Assembly (NCBI GenBank): GCA_013350335.1
Contig: CM023538.1
Coordinates: forward strand, 55,162,769-55,226,768
Source of the DNA: Chimonanthus salicifolius
Lineage: Eukaryota; Streptophyta; Magnoliopsida; Laurales; Calycanthaceae
Reading direction: 5' to 3'
DNA: 64,000 bases
Of this stretch, positions 1-12,186 are shown in pieces. Numbering within the stretch: the first letter of the stretch is position 1; each line of letters begins with the position of its first letter. Under the pieces are notes generated by a model that worked only from the letters and a program-made list of their open reading frames with translations, was not told where the DNA came from and did no database searches. A program made the translations under genes and the position numbers.

Positions 1-225
1 ACTCAAATTTGACACAGATGTCCATTGCACTCAGGTGTCAAGTTCAAAGCACAGTTTGGACTTGATCAACATTCGACAGGTTTGAGCACCTTTGGGTGCA
101 TGGCGCCTACGGGCGCATTTAGTGACAGTCGGCATCGGTTGATCGCTTTGTTTGGCTGGCATGAGATTTCATGCCAAGGTGGAGTTATCAAAGGTAGTCC
201 ATCTGCAAATCTCGCCACTGTGGAG

Positions 226-626
226 ATCGTTGGGTATGGCTCGATTAAGAACAAGATTTTGATTAGGATTAGGAATCATATTTCCACTTGACTTCTTCTC
301 TCCTTCTCCTATTTGTTCTCTACTCCTATTTTCGTTTTGGCTTTGTGTTGTAAAACCGACCAAGCATGGTCGGTTAGGGAAATCAATTTGTAATAGGAAA
401 CCTCTCTCTTTCTCTCTATGAAAACAGAGAGGGTTTCCTTTGTGGGTTAGTGTATCCATTGGTGGGTTTTGTGAGAGAGAGAAAGATAATTTGTAAACCC
501 ATTTTGCATTAGTAAAATTTGATTTGGTTGTGGTGGATTGGGCCTTTGGCCAAACCACATAAATCTTGTGTGATTGTGTGTTTGCTTCCGCTATTTGATT
601 GGGGATTAAATCCTAATAATAATAGC
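226..626 (+). mobile_element. 3' LTR-like end of a retrotransposon cut by the window edge
   Basis: A purine stretch followed by a TTGGG-type LTR start lies near 220-230, the arrangement of a polypurine tract and 3' LTR. Downstream come pyrimidine-rich stretches and a perfect 9-bp stem with a 4-base loop at 354-375 (AACCGACCA / TGGTCGGTT). The text then runs to an ATTAAATCCTAATAA-like end near 620. No second LTR or pol domain is in the window, so the body would lie to the left. Both boundaries are approximate and the element class is not determined. A Ty1/copia-type LTR is my guess from its general composition. Confidence 0.4.
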
Positions 627-3600
627 AACCACTTTCTAGAGTCAACTCTTTCCCTAGCATTCTCACCACTTATCTCAGCATGTAGTAAACATGATGTTTA
701 TCCTCCTCTTCTTCATAGTATTACCAATTCTATGTTTTTTTCAAGTGCCCACGTTCCACTATCACAAATTTAACTTTTGGGCTACATTCTTCAACTCCAC
801 CCGCTTTTGCCTCACTGCAATTGCATTTAAATTGCAGCATCTTGCTTGGAGTGAAAGCCCTAGCCAGCCCCTTGTCTAATTTTTCACTCAAACAAAATGC
901 AAATGAAAATCAAATATATAAAATCTTGAATGGTATTTATGAAAAAATGTTAAAGCAAATTTCACAAATAGCTAAAAGAAAATGAGGGAAACAAATTTTC
1001 TAGTAACTAAGTAATCTAGTTTTTTAGAAGTAACTACATAATCTTGATCCACAACCACATTGGCAAAATCAAACATTTAATTCAAGAAATCCAATATGTA
1101 GAAGCTTTTGTCACCATTATTTTAGAGGTTAAAAAGGAGGTATAAAGTTTTTTTTTTTTTGAAAAAGTAGTAACGGTCTTTTTTTCCTACAAAGGTCATA
1201 ATAATCACCACCAAAGTCATTTATCCAGACTTTATGTATTGACACTCGTAATTAGATTTGGCAACATTTTATGTAGGACACGTAAGACTAGTAATTTATT
1301 TTAATTAATTTTTTTTTTTTTCATTTCCTAATTAGATTTGGTTTCTTTTTTAGTTAGTGTCCTAATGTAATTAGGAGTCTTAGTTGGATTTCCCTCTCTA
1401 GAAAGGTTTCCTTTTCTTTCTTTTTTACTTTTATAAGGTGCTGGATGTAAAGAGAAAAAACACTCTCACGTTGGATATGGAATAGGAAAAAAATAGAAAT
1501 TTATTTTTCTCTCTCTTCTCTCTTTCTTCTTGCTGCTGTGTGCTGCAGGCTTCTTCTTCTTCAACCCCGTCTTGGCGAAGCCAAGGGATTTATTTTGCTG
1601 GATCGAATAGCCGGTGTGCATCGATCCCGCATCAATTTTTTTTCTAAGGTCAACCACGTATTTCACACTTATTACTCAAACCTGCAATGTGTGGTTGCAA
1701 TATCCTAGTGTCCATTCCCCTAAAACAATGATGTAGTGAATTTACTTGGAGCATATGTTCTTTCCTATAAGACCATTTTCCTCTTGTTTTCTTTTCCCTT
1801 CACAATCTCACTGATTGCTCCTTTTAATAAACAAATATAATATATCATAATCATTTCATTAAACATAAAGGCATGCAAACACCATGTTCCAATAAAGACG
1901 TCAAAAGAGGAACTAGTATCAAACATTTTGATCATTGTCACATTCAGTTTCATCTTTTTTAGTATCATTCTAGTCTTGTTCCAACCCATCATAGACAATT
2001 AAGGAAGAATAATAATAAGAACGTTAAAGGAACACCTTAAGGACAGAATGATTTTGTAAAATAATAATAAGAAAAAAGTTAAGGGAGCCCCTTAAGGAGA
2101 AAATAATTTTGTAAAATAGATCTAAGATCACAAGAAGATCATAACGTTAGGTTGGATGTGTAGGTGGCCACATGGACATGGGATAGGTGAAGTTTTATTT
2201 CCATCCAATCATCTTAACGTCACTAGATAGGCCATAAAAACTCAATCACTCACTGAATTTTTAAAGACCAAAATCACAAGGCTAGGATGACCAAATGGCA
2301 ACGAAATGCCATCCAACCCCCATTCATGTGGCCCCCACTTACCCAACACAATCATGTGGTATCATGTTTCAAGTCCCTAAAAAAAGTTCTAATCTCCTTG
2401 TCCATCCGCCTCCGGAAGTTGTCCTCCTTATAGCTTTTCATTAAAAAATAGTTCCAAGTTACAGAACCCTACCATCTTGTTTAGAATGTACCAACACTAT
2501 TTTAAAGTATAATAAAGAAATTTTAATGAGAAATGTCATTTTATTTAAGAAGCATGGACAAAAGGAAAAACTGAGTTATTTAAGCCCATTTCAGGAAAAA
2601 AAAACATAGTTATCTATACACTTAAAAACAATCTACACACTTCTCCAGAAATGAAGCTCTAGAATGAGTAAAACACCAAAAGATTTCACTCTAGAGGTAC
2701 TCTTTTCAACATGTTATTAATCAAATTCAAGCACCGAAATCAATGCCAAATAATCAACAGATAGGGCTCAAGGTGGAAAAACCAATACCGGATCATCCAA
2801 AGGAAATCAACCTGAAAAACAAAACATGGATCCAAGTTTTGAACTCATTTAGTAATTGGATCTGGAATATGATCCAAAATTCTAAAGTGAGCGGTGAGCA
2901 GTGAGCAAGTCAAGTTTGCATACTACACCATCCAAATTTGATTATCCATTGGCTCAATTAAATGTTTTGAAATAAAAGTTTGTAACAATTGAGATAAAAG
3001 ATAAGTTCATCATAGCTATTTTACTATCTGCCTAGGATAAGCTTTTTGAGTTCTACACTACCAGTGTACCCACCAAACACTCTATGACTCCACAATATAT
3101 CATAGTGTTTAATATTACCCACCACATCAGCATGCAGATCTTCATTACCATCATCCAAATCAAATCCTCCAATGGTCTCACTTATGCACCTAAATATCAA
3201 AATTTATCACAGCGAAGGACTAGGTCACTTTCTATTCCAATCATTTCATCCTATCTACGCTCAAAGCCGCTAAAATCACACTCTTTAGATTCCTCATTCA
3301 TTCTACTAATTCTCAAAATGTTTCATCTACAAAGTTTTCCTCTAGAATTCCAATTCATGGAGGAAATTTTGAATTATGTTGGATCATTGGAATTTTTGTC
3401 ATGATAATGAGGTCGAATTACATGCGATGTCATTTGGAATTAAAGAGCAGCCTAAGATTGGCACAAGGGAGAATGTGGTGGAAGGCAATTCCTTCTGGTG
3501 AGCCAATGGGCCAATGGGGTCGCTTGCCATGGCAGCTACTTGATAAAGTAGAAGATATTAGAGACATGACTAAGAATGAAGGTTTTTTTTTAAATTCAAC

Positions 3601-3700
3601 ATATCCTCAAATAAGCTCTAGGACAAGAAACTATAGCATAATTGATAAGTGCAGGCTGTGAGTTCAAGTTTTATAAGCTTCAGCTAGGCAATCAGCCAAT
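627..3700. other. intergenic, no gene supported
   Basis: AT-rich sequence with only short ORFs that lack recognisable domains. It contains a short direct duplication of about 54 bp near 2008-2115, where two copies share AATAATAAGAA, a CCTTAAGGA core and ATTTTGTAAAATA. I see no tRNA, rRNA or conserved coding segment. Confidence 0.5.
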
Positions 3701-3720
3701 GGAAAAGAATTTGCCAAATG

Positions 3721-4065
3721 CAAATATGAATGTCAACCTCAATTATTTTTTTCTGAAATGATTCATATATTAATAGATAAAAAGGCACCAGAGGTGCAGA
3801 TACATAAAGAAAAAGAGAGAAAAGGACACCACTGAAAAGGAAGATGCCCAAAGAGAAAGCCAGCAGCCAGGCCACAACACGTGCCACAATGCAAATATGA
3901 ATGTCAACCTCAATCTTTTTTCTTTTTTTTTTGAAATGGTTCATATTGTAATAGATAAAAAGGCACCAGAGGTGCAAATACATAAAGAAAAAGAGAGAGA
4001 AAGACACCAAAGAACAAAAACTAAAAAGGTAGACGCCCACAGAGAAAAGCGAGGCCACAACACGA
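3721..4065. repeat. 171-bp tandem duplication, two copies
   Basis: The phrase CAAATATGAATGTCAACCTC starts at 3721 and again at 3892, giving a period of 171 bp. The following sequence is repeated in order: a T-rich tract, a GAAATG-TTCATAT segment, AAAAAGGCACCAGAGGTGCA and a purine-rich AAAGAAAAAGAGAG tract. Copies differ by substitutions and small indels. The long ORFs read on both strands here come from this low-complexity duplication and are not credible genes. Confidence 0.8.
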
Positions 4066-4129
4066 GCCACAAAGAGATCAAGCTGAGGTCAAATTATCAG
4101 TTCATGGTAGGTCACATTTATTAGCTAAG

Positions 4130-5100
4130 AAAGGGGTTGAATGAGATGTGGTAATGATAAGATATTCCTAGTTGTATCAGCTGAGACAAGCATGGGCCTA
4201 TTCTATATTACTTAGTGTTTCTTTATGCTAAGGGAGCTTGTTCACATTTTTTAATTATTAAATTAAATCATAAACTTTCAAAAATAATTCCAATTTTTTG
4301 AATTATTTTGCAATAATAAGTATTAATTCTATACAAACAATATATATCATGGAATTTGGCTTGAGCTTCTAATATTAAGCAATGCACGATGAAAACAAAT
4401 AAATAACAACTTAGAGTTGTTGGAATCCAACTCCAACTAGAAACGCCCTCGTCTCTCTATACACCGTTCTTGTAGTTTTCCCCACACAAATATCTCATAT
4501 AATCTCAACATATCCTTAGAGGTGCATGCCATTTTCATCATTTGTCAAATCAATTACCTCAGCACCGAAATATTGCTCATATAGAATGTTTTAGTATATA
4601 TGGACAACTAATGTTAAACAAGAAAAGAAATATCCCTTTAACCACCATTCCATATCTTAAAAATATGCATGCAATTGTATAGTGTGAAACGACCCCATGC
4701 TGCGGTCCTTAAAATGGGAAATCCAGCAGTTGAGGAACATGGGCACCACCAGTAATGACTCGTTACGATTAATACTCTTAGTTGGACAGCTTAGTTGGGA
4801 CCTTCAGCAACTTCATAATCGAATCCCTCACATCTGAATCATCTAGCAACTGTACCACAGTGAGTGGAGATCTGATTATCAATAACGTACTAATTCATTT
4901 GGACGCGGAGGTTAGATTCATCACTCAGCTGTTGGGGTACCCACAGTAAGGACCGCTACTATAGAATCAGTCCACTTCTATAAAGAATCCTAAATCAAAA
5001 AAAAAATATGAAATGAAATACATTTGGTAATCAGATCTTGATCTGAGTTCTGATACCCAGAACCAGAGGTGTGCAATTCGATACGAAACCAGGTTTCCAA
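4130..5100. other. intergenic with a possible short inverted-repeat element
   Basis: No gene is supported. GCGGTCCTTA near 4703 is matched by its reverse complement TAAGGACCGC near 4948, with partial similarity extending to TGGG beyond the core. This suggests a MITE of about 260 bp between them, but no target duplication is visible, so it is only a possibility. Confidence 0.3.
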
Positions 5101-5139
5101 TATCCGACCAGAACGTGGAATAAGTGTTGAGGGTGTTTT

Positions 5140-5340
5140 TTAATTATTTTTGCTGATTCTTGGCATCAACAGACCTTGGGGAGGGGGAGCGACGGTTTCC
5201 ACAAATGAGGGAGGATGTTCATCTTGAACCTCTACCGTTGGCTCGTCTTCCTTGCTCCAATCGTCCGGCTCTCCTGCGTCCACGTGCGCAGGGTCGGGAT
5301 GAGTAGCGTTGATGTTGTTCTCCTCTCGCACTTCCTCCAT
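5140..5340 (-). CDS. possible first exon of an unidentified acidic protein
   Basis: A 66-codon ORF opens with MEEVREENN and is rich in Asp, Glu and Pro (for example DDWSKEDEP and VETVAPPPQ). It is more GC-rich than its surroundings. On the minus strand a GGTTATAAG TATA-like box (5431-5440) lies about 95 bp upstream, with a CT-rich leader between, as in a real plant promoter. A plausible splice donor (AAG/GTCTGT) occurs near 5175-5180 just after the PPPQ stretch, so the last residues may be intronic. I do not recognise the protein and cannot place downstream exons. It could be a truncated gene or a chance ORF. Confidence 0.35.
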   Translation of the reverse strand: MEEVREENNINATHPDPAHVDAGEPDDWSKEDEPTVEVQDEHPPSFVETVAPPPQGLLMPRISKNN

Positions 5341-5430
5341 TGAGATAGGGCAACAGATTGCTGCTGATGCTTCTGCCGCTGCTTTTCCTCTCTTACATCA
5401 GAGGAAGAGAGAGATTTCAGACTGGGCCTT

Positions 5431-5440
5431 CTTATAACCC
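5431..5440 (-). promoter_or_regulatory. TATA-like box upstream of the acidic ORF
   Basis: Read on the minus strand this is GGGTTATAAG, followed by a GGCCCA-containing segment and a CT-rich leader before the ATG at 5340. Spacing fits a plant TATA promoter. Support is positional only. Confidence 0.35.
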
Positions 5441-5459
5441 AGGCGCACGTTAGAATTCG

Positions 5460-7321
5460 GGCCTCGCTGGCAACATTTTTGCCCTTTTCTGCCCTGCATT
5501 GTTCGGTACGGATTTACTGCGATGGGTTGGTGAATACAGTAGCTAATGTACGCACTTGGTTAGAAAAAGAAAATCGTTTTACAGATCGAAGCTCTGGAGA
5601 AATTATCCGTTGTGAACTCCGAATCTCAATCATGTGATTTAATTACTGAATGAATATTAAAATGAAACATAAAATGTTTTTGCTCTTTTAATAATTGTGA
5701 TTAAAAGTTCCTACTAATTTTAATTAAATTGCTCAAAATGGATAATTTTTTTGAAGTTTTGGAGGACAATTTGTTAGCAAAACTTTTTTAACTAGATTAT
5801 CTTTATCTTATATTGAAAATGAGATTGATTCTATCAGAATCACCTGCATGTTATGTTCGAAAGTTTGACTTCATCTAACTTTATAATTTTGTAGACTATG
5901 TACATAGAGGTCTTGTACAAAAATGTAAAGTTTTTGAGGATGCTGAGTTCTCCAAACTCCTCTAAAAAGAAAGCTCTAGAAATTTTTAGAAGAATGTAAA
6001 AGGACACATTTTACCCATTTTATCTATAATAGTGTACTGTTCATCAAATATCGGTGAACAGATAATACGTCACTCTGCATGTATATGTTCAATATATCAG
6101 TTCATCGGTATTTAATCAGTAGTACATTGGTAGGAGTAAAATGAAAATTTCACTCTATTTCGTATCTCCTAAAATATTTTGTCCTTGTTAAAATGGTTAA
6201 CCTTTGTAAAAATATGTAAGTGATTCTAGAGCCTTTCATGATCATTAGATGTTTCCCAAGTTATATAGTCTTAACCACTCATTTCCAAGGCTTATACTAT
6301 AAATAGAAGTGAACTTCTCACTTGCTACTCACTTCTCTAAGTGTTGTAGACTCTCAAATGCAGTACAAGTTCTCTATTCTAAACAAGTATTCTCGTGTCT
6401 TGTGATTGTTTTGAGTGAGAATTTTAGTGAATTGGTTATTGACTTGTTCAACCGTTCAAATGTTGTTCAAGTGCCGCACAAACAAATCTTGATTGTGACT
6501 CTAGGTATGTGACATACAACTCATTAGGACCTCTCAAGTCTTCTTTTTCTCTCTCGAACATTTACTTTTTTCATATTGTTGCAAGTTTTCACATATTTAT
6601 TTTTATAAATTATTACAAATTTCAAACAAGAGGGCAGTCAAATTTTGAAAACATCGATCATATTTCAAAAATATTGTCTAAATTTTTGAAAAAAAAAAAT
6701 CATATCTTTATTCAAGGTTAGATCAAAAATTTCAATCACTTTTTTGAATTTCGATTGAAATTTCTAGTTGAGAATTCATCACTCAAACTTAAATTCAAAC
6801 ATTGTTAGATTGAAATTCATCCAAAATTTACCATTTTAAACATTTATCTTTGAATTCTTTAAAACCATATTTTATAAATTTCAATAGATCCCTTCATCTT
6901 GTTCTTTTTGGCATCATTTTAGTCTTTGGAGACCTATATCTTTGTCTTCCCATGTGGCGAGTATGGCATTAGTCTTTTGGACATCTACATAATTACTTAA
7001 TGTCAGTGTTTGGAGCAGCCCCTGCTCGTTCATATCATCTAATGTACAGATGGTGTTGAAGGAATTTGAAGGTGTTTGGAAGGACAGAACCGATTCCATG
7101 AGATTGTCGAGTGACCCTTCACTTAGGAAGTGTGGACAGATATTTGCACCAGCATGAAAGAAAGAGCCAACACCTGGAGTGGAGTAAGGAAATGATTTAG
7201 TTGTGTTTTTAACAAGTGAATGTTATTTTTTAATCAACGTGTTCAAGTTTTTTAGGACATTCGATTATTTCTTGAGGCATATGCATATCCTACCCAAACA
7301 CACTAGATAATTTTACAGAAA
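5460..7321. other. intergenic, no gene supported
   Basis: AT-rich sequence between the acidic ORF and the gypsy element. Short ORFs show no domain or codon pattern of a gene. No clear terminal repeats or tRNA-like boxes were seen. Confidence 0.5.
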
Positions 7322-7326
7322 GTGGT

Positions 7327-7771
7327 TGATGCGGTGCATTCCTTGCATCCCCTTTCCTATTTTTATGTGTTTCATTTTTAGTAAGGGTAGTTTTGTAATT
7401 GTTTGTTTTAAGTAAGGGTAGTTTGGTAATTTTCAAATACAGTTTCAAATACAACTATCCCACTCTGTTTTGACTTCCTTTTCATATTACATAGTTAAAT
7501 TTACTCTTATTTGGTGTGGAATCTATATGTTTGTGTGATCTGATAATCCTTTTAGTTTTGAAAGCCTTCTATTTTGAGCTATAATTTGATTGGATTGTGA
7601 TTTAACTATTTATATTGAATTTATGGAATTTCTTGATTGTTTGTGGTAGATTTTATTATTTTAATTTATATTATTAATTTTAATTTTAGTTTCAACTTCA
7701 TATTTTGCTCCATATTAACATCATAATCACATTTAGGCATTTAGGGTTACCCTTTGTCTTGTCCTGCGTCA
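7327..7771 (+). repeat. 5' LTR of the chromovirus, internally deleted
   Basis: 445 bp, from TGATGCGG to TGCGTCA. It matches the first about 70 bp and the last about 330 bp of the 3' LTR but lacks about 650 bp in between. The missing part corresponds roughly to 13050-13735 of the 3' LTR and includes the TATAAAAG box and the probable transcription start. At the join a short sequence, TTTCAAATAC, is present twice. Without that promoter this LTR probably cannot start a full-length transcript. Confidence 0.88.
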
Positions 7772-7775
7772 AATT

Positions 7776-7787
7776 TGGTATCAGTAG
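7776..7787 (+). other. primer-binding site of the chromovirus
   Basis: TGGTATCAG starts four bases after the 5' LTR end. It matches the beginning of the site complementary to the 3' end of plant initiator Met-tRNA (TGGTATCAGAGC), which many plant LTR elements use; the last three bases have diverged. Confidence 0.75.
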
Positions 7788-7959
7788 AAAGGTTGAGTTG
7801 TTTCCTTAAACACCTACGGTCTTAAGTTGCACCCTATTAAAAAAAATTGCATTCTTTATTATTTAAAAAAAAAAAATCCAGTCATTGCATATAGATTTAG
7901 GTCATAGCATATTGTCAGAATTCATCCCTATATTTGTGAGTCTAGAGGAACACTAGTGC

Positions 7960-9069
7960 ATGTACCCATGCATGACCACTAGGAGTGGACTTACCTATCA
8001 GAAAGATTCCGAACCATCCAGTGAAATGTCAGGAGATCAACCCCCAGCTTGGTTTACTCAGGCCTCTGCTCAATTAGATGCCTGGCTCACTGACCTTAAG
8101 ATAGGTCAAGATACCTTAGGTACTGACATGACCAACTTGAGAAATCGGATTGAAGCCCTTGAAATCCCTACGAATAAGGAGAATGGGTTAGTTCATGAGG
8201 ATAATGGGAATTTTAGGAATAGAAACCATAAAGGCCGTAGATTTGGTCACAGTAAATTCTGACAGCCACACAAGCAGGAGAAACCCATCGACCATGAGGA
8301 ACGTGTTTTGAAGAACGTTCGATTAGAAGCCCCTGAATTTAAGGGACGAATAGATTCTAAGGTTTTCTCAGATTGGTTGTCGGACATGGATCACTACTTT
8401 GAGTGGCATGATATGTCGGAAGCTCGTACGATCCGTTTTGCCAAAATGAAGTTGGTGGGACAAGCTCGGCTATTCTAGACCACAATGGAACATAAATTCC
8501 GGAGGCAAAGAGTTGAACCCCTCAATATGAATTGGGATGAGATGAAAGAACATTTGAAGGAAAATTATATCCCTCTCAGATACAAGCAAAGACTCATTGA
8601 CCAATGAAACTCTCTACGTCAGGGCAACCAGACCATTGATGAGTACATTGAGATGTTTGATGAGTTCTTTATGAGATGCGAGTTGGATGAGGACCCCAGC
8701 CAAACTCTTTCTAGGTTTAGACTAGGTCTTTATCCTGAGTTTCAGCATGAGCTTATCTTACATGGGGTGGAAACTTTGGAGGAAACTTAACAAATAGTCT
8801 AAAATTTAGAAGGTTATTTTAAGTCGAATCCTCCAAAATAATTTGACTCTCGGGGTAACAATTGTAAACCTAATCCACAAGGATATTGGCAGAATACGAC
8901 AAATCAACCCAAACAAGCCACCAGTGCTCCATCCAAGAACAATGATGCAAGTTTTAAGGGAGCTTCTGGTGCGATCTCTTCTATGAATGGTCCTTAGTGT
9001 TACTACTGTCAGGGATATGAGCATTTCGCGCGTAAATATTCTACTAATACCAGGAACAAGGAAAGAACC
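7960..9069 (+). pseudogene. chromovirus gag with zinc knuckle, multiple stops
   Basis: One reading frame from about 7960 encodes a capsid-type Gag: a start MTTRSGLTY-like N-terminus, a retrotransposon gag domain at about 8330-8800 (segments such as FSDWLSDMDHYFEWHD and FRLGLYPEFQ), and a CCHC-like knuckle near 9000-9045 (CYYCQGYEHFARKY) whose last Cys is replaced by Tyr. The frame has stops near 8260, 8476, 8605, 8788, 8800 and 8996. Several fit C-to-T or G-to-A changes in Arg, Gln or Trp codons, as expected from decay of methylated DNA. Gag and the following protease share a frame, so the original was probably one polyprotein. Confidence 0.85.
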
Positions 9070-9072
9070 CTT

Positions 9073-9699
9073 TTGTTGGGAGAATCACCCATTGAAGAGA
9101 TTGCCCGTGAAGATGGCATAAAAACTCAATTTCAGGGAGAATATCCTTTGAGTGATGAGGAACTTAATGAGGAGATCGATGCAGACTTTCTTTCAATAGT
9201 TAGATGTGCCTTTGCTTTATCTCAACCCTTAGAAGATTGGAAGTGCACAGCCATTTTCCGCACTTACATCAAGTGCGGTGAGAAATCCTGCAAACTGATT
9301 GTGGATAGTGGAAGTTGTGCAAATGTCGTATCCACCAGCGCGGTTGCTCGATTGGGTTTGAAGCCTGAACCTCATCCTAATCCACATCGAGTTGCGTGGG
9401 TCAATGACACGTCAATCCGAATCACTCAACGGTGCCCCGTGCTCATTCAGATCCTCACTTATCAGGACATTGTGTGGTGTGATGTGATCCCTATGGGCGT
9501 AGGACACATTATTTTGAGTCGTCCTTGGTTGTTTGATCATGATGAGACATTGTTCGGTCAAGCGAACATGTGTAGCTTTGAGCATAATGGTAAGAAGATC
9601 AAACTCCTCCTTATGCAACCCAAGCCCCTCACTCAAAACAGGATAACACAAAAAGGGACAAACCGAAGACCCCATCAAAGACCCAGTCAAAGTCTTTAA
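9073..9699 (+). pseudogene. chromovirus aspartic protease region of pol
   Basis: An open stretch of about 208 codons in the same frame as gag. It contains the retropepsin catalytic motif VDSG at 9301-9312, within CKLIVDSGSCANVVS, and the downstream hydrophobic segment near 9505-9530 (GHIILSRPWLFDHD), typical of gypsy proteases. The frame closes at 9697-9699 before the reverse transcriptase, which continues in another frame after a change near 9900. There is no convincing ATG at its start, which fits it being the middle of a polyprotein. Confidence 0.85.
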
Positions 9700-9759
9700 A
9701 TATCATTACTACCAAGGAAATCGAAAAAGAGACTAATGAAACTCCAGTTGTGTATGCCC

Positions 9760-11160
9760 TAGTGTAGAGAGAGACCTCCCTTGAGGTTTGTACTGAGTTG
9801 CCAGAGGTTATATTTCCGATCTTTAAAGAATTTCAAGATGTATTCCCATTTGATTTGCCGAATGAACTACCTCCCACCAGGGACATACAACATACCATTA
9901 ACTTGTTCCTGGGGCGACTTTGCCAAATTTGCCTCATTATATGATGAACCCTAAGGAATATAAAGAGTTGAAGCATCAAGTGGATGAACTTTTACAAAAG
10001 AGATTCATCAATGAGAGAATAAGCTCGTGCACTGTGCCAACCTTCCTAACACCCAAGAAACACGGCACCTTGTGCATGTGTATAGATAGCAAGACTATTA
10101 ATAAGATCATTGTCAAGTACAGATTTCCAATCTCACGTCTCGATGACATGCTTAACATGATGGCCCGTACTACTATCTTTACGAAAATTGACCTCAAGAG
10201 TGGATATCATCAAATCCGCATTAGATTAGAAGATGAATGAAAGACAACCTTCAAGACAAAGGATGGTCTGTAAGAGTGGATGATTATGCCTTTTGGTTTG
10301 ACCAACGCTCCCAGTACATTTATGCGGGTGATGACTCAAGTGTTGAGACCTTTTATGGGTAAGTTCTTTGTGGTATATTTTGATGACATTCTTATCTATA
10401 ATACCTCTCAGGAACAACACTTGCAGCATCTGAGGTTAGTCTGTGAGGTTTTTTGGACTGAAAAATTATACGCAAACCTGAAAAGTGCACATTCATGTCT
10501 AATAGAGTTATCTTCTTAGGGTTTGTGGTTTCATCTGAAGGTATGTCAGCGGACCCCGAAAAGATCAAGGTCATAGTAAGTTGGCCCGAACCGCGGAACA
10601 TACATGAGGTGCGAAGCTTTCACGGCTTAGCTACCTTCTATAGGTGGTTTATTCGAGGGTTTAGTGCTATCACGGCTCCCATCAAGGATTGCATTAAAAA
10701 AGGAGAGTTCCAATGGACTAAAATAGTCTCGAGACCTTTCTAAGAGATCAATACTCATATGGTCGAAGCTCCTGTCATGCGACTACTAGACTTTTCCAAA
10801 GTTTTTGAAGTTGCGTGTGATGCGTTTGGTGTTGGTACAGGTGGAGTCCTAAGTCAGGAAGGACATCATGTCACTTACTTTAGTGAGAAGTTGAATGAAG
10901 CCAAACAACGATATTCCACCTATGACAAAGAGTTCTATGTCGTTGTGTAAGCACTCTGTCATTGGAGACATTACCTTTTGGTCCACGAATTCATTTTGTT
11001 CTCGGACCATACGGCCTTGAGATATCTCAATTCTCAGAAGAAGTTAAACTGAAGACATTCCAATTGGGTTCAAATTCTTCAAGAATACATTTTTGTGTTG
11101 AAATACAAGGCTGGAGTTGAGAACAAACCTGTCGATGCATTGAGTCGCAGGGTTGCACTA
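9760..11160 (+). pseudogene. chromovirus reverse transcriptase and RNase H
   Basis: The RT domain runs from about 9920 to 10520, with IDSKTINK-, [15 protein letters not shown] and [16 protein letters not shown] motifs and the catalytic YFDD at 10376-10387. The RT connection continues in another frame from about 10495 ([23 protein letters not shown]). RNase H follows at about 10790-11070 (VACDAFGVGTGGVLSQ and later YFSEKLNEAKQRYSTYDKE), ending in a DALSRR motif near 11140. Stops occur near 10238, 10272, 10741, 10949 and 11050, with frame changes near 9900 and 10490. The domains are recognisable but the enzyme cannot be made from this copy. Confidence 0.88.
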
Positions 11161-11169
11161 ATACACTCC

Positions 11170-12186
11170 ATGAGTGTAGAGGTGACGGGGTTTGAACAAT
11201 TGAAGGATGGATATCCTATATGCCCGGATTTTGGGGAGTTCTATGCTTCATTCTTAAGTGACCAAGAAATGAGTAATAAAGAGTTTCTCTTGGTAAATAA
11301 TTTATTGTTTAAAAGAAGTAAACTCTGCATTCCCCGAACTTTTCTGCGTGATTTTCTTGTTTCGAAGTTATATGCCGGAGGTATGGCCGGACATTTTGGG
11401 AGAGACAAGACGACTGCCTTGGTTGAAGACAAGTTTTATTGGCCTAGGCTAAAGAGAAACGTGGCTAAAATCATTGGGCAATATCGAACTTGTCAATTGG
11501 CAAAGTAAAGGAAGCAAAACACAGGATGGTATACGCCTTTGCCAGCTCCCCATGCTCATTGGCATGATATTAGTATGGACTTCGTACTTGGACTTTCGAA
11601 GACTATTAAGAAGTACGATTCTATTCTGGTGGTTGTGGACCATTTTTCTAAAATGTCTCATTTCCTTTTGTACTTTAAAACCTCCAATGCTTCTAATATT
11701 GCAAAGATATTTTTCGGAGAAATAGTGAGACTCCATGGGTTACCAAAGACGATTGTGTCAGATAGGGATTTTAGGTTCATGAGTTGTTTTTGAAAAACCC
11801 TATGGCACATAATGGGTATTAGGTTACAGTTTTCGTTTGCGGATCATTCTCAGACTGATGGTCAGACTGAGGTAGTTAATCGTAGCTTAAGAAATCTATT
11901 GCATTGTCTGGTTGGAGAGAATACGCGAACGTGGGATGTTGTTCGACCGATTGCTGAGTTCGCGTATAATAGTTCGGTCAATAGATTTATAGGTATGAGC
12001 CCCTTCGAAGTCATGCATGGTTATAAGTCTAGGAAGCTTTTAGATCTCATTCCCATTTCTATGTCACATAGGCCATCTGAGTCTACATCATCATTTGCAT
12101 ATCGCATACATGAATTGCATGCTGAAATTAAAAGAAGAATTAATATGAGCAATGAAGTGTATAAGTTTGCTGCAGACACATCGTAG
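11170..12186 (+). pseudogene. chromovirus integrase
   Basis: The N-terminal HHCC zinc-binding region lies near 11385-11508 (GHFGRDKTTALVEDKFYW, then C-x2-C). The core follows, with catalytic Asp at 11578-11580 (SMDF), Asp at 11761-11763 (VSDRD) and Glu at 11869-11871 (QTEVVNR), giving the D,D-E triad. A stop near 11506 separates the zinc region from the core, and a stop at about 11791 lies inside the core. A frame change near 12170 leads into the C-terminal part. Typical gypsy integrase flank motifs (MSPFEVMHGY) are present at about 11995-12025. Confidence 0.88.

Noticed and set aside
3684..4124. 128- and 75-codon ORFs on both strands
   Set aside because: Both arise from the 171-bp tandem duplication and its low-complexity tracts.
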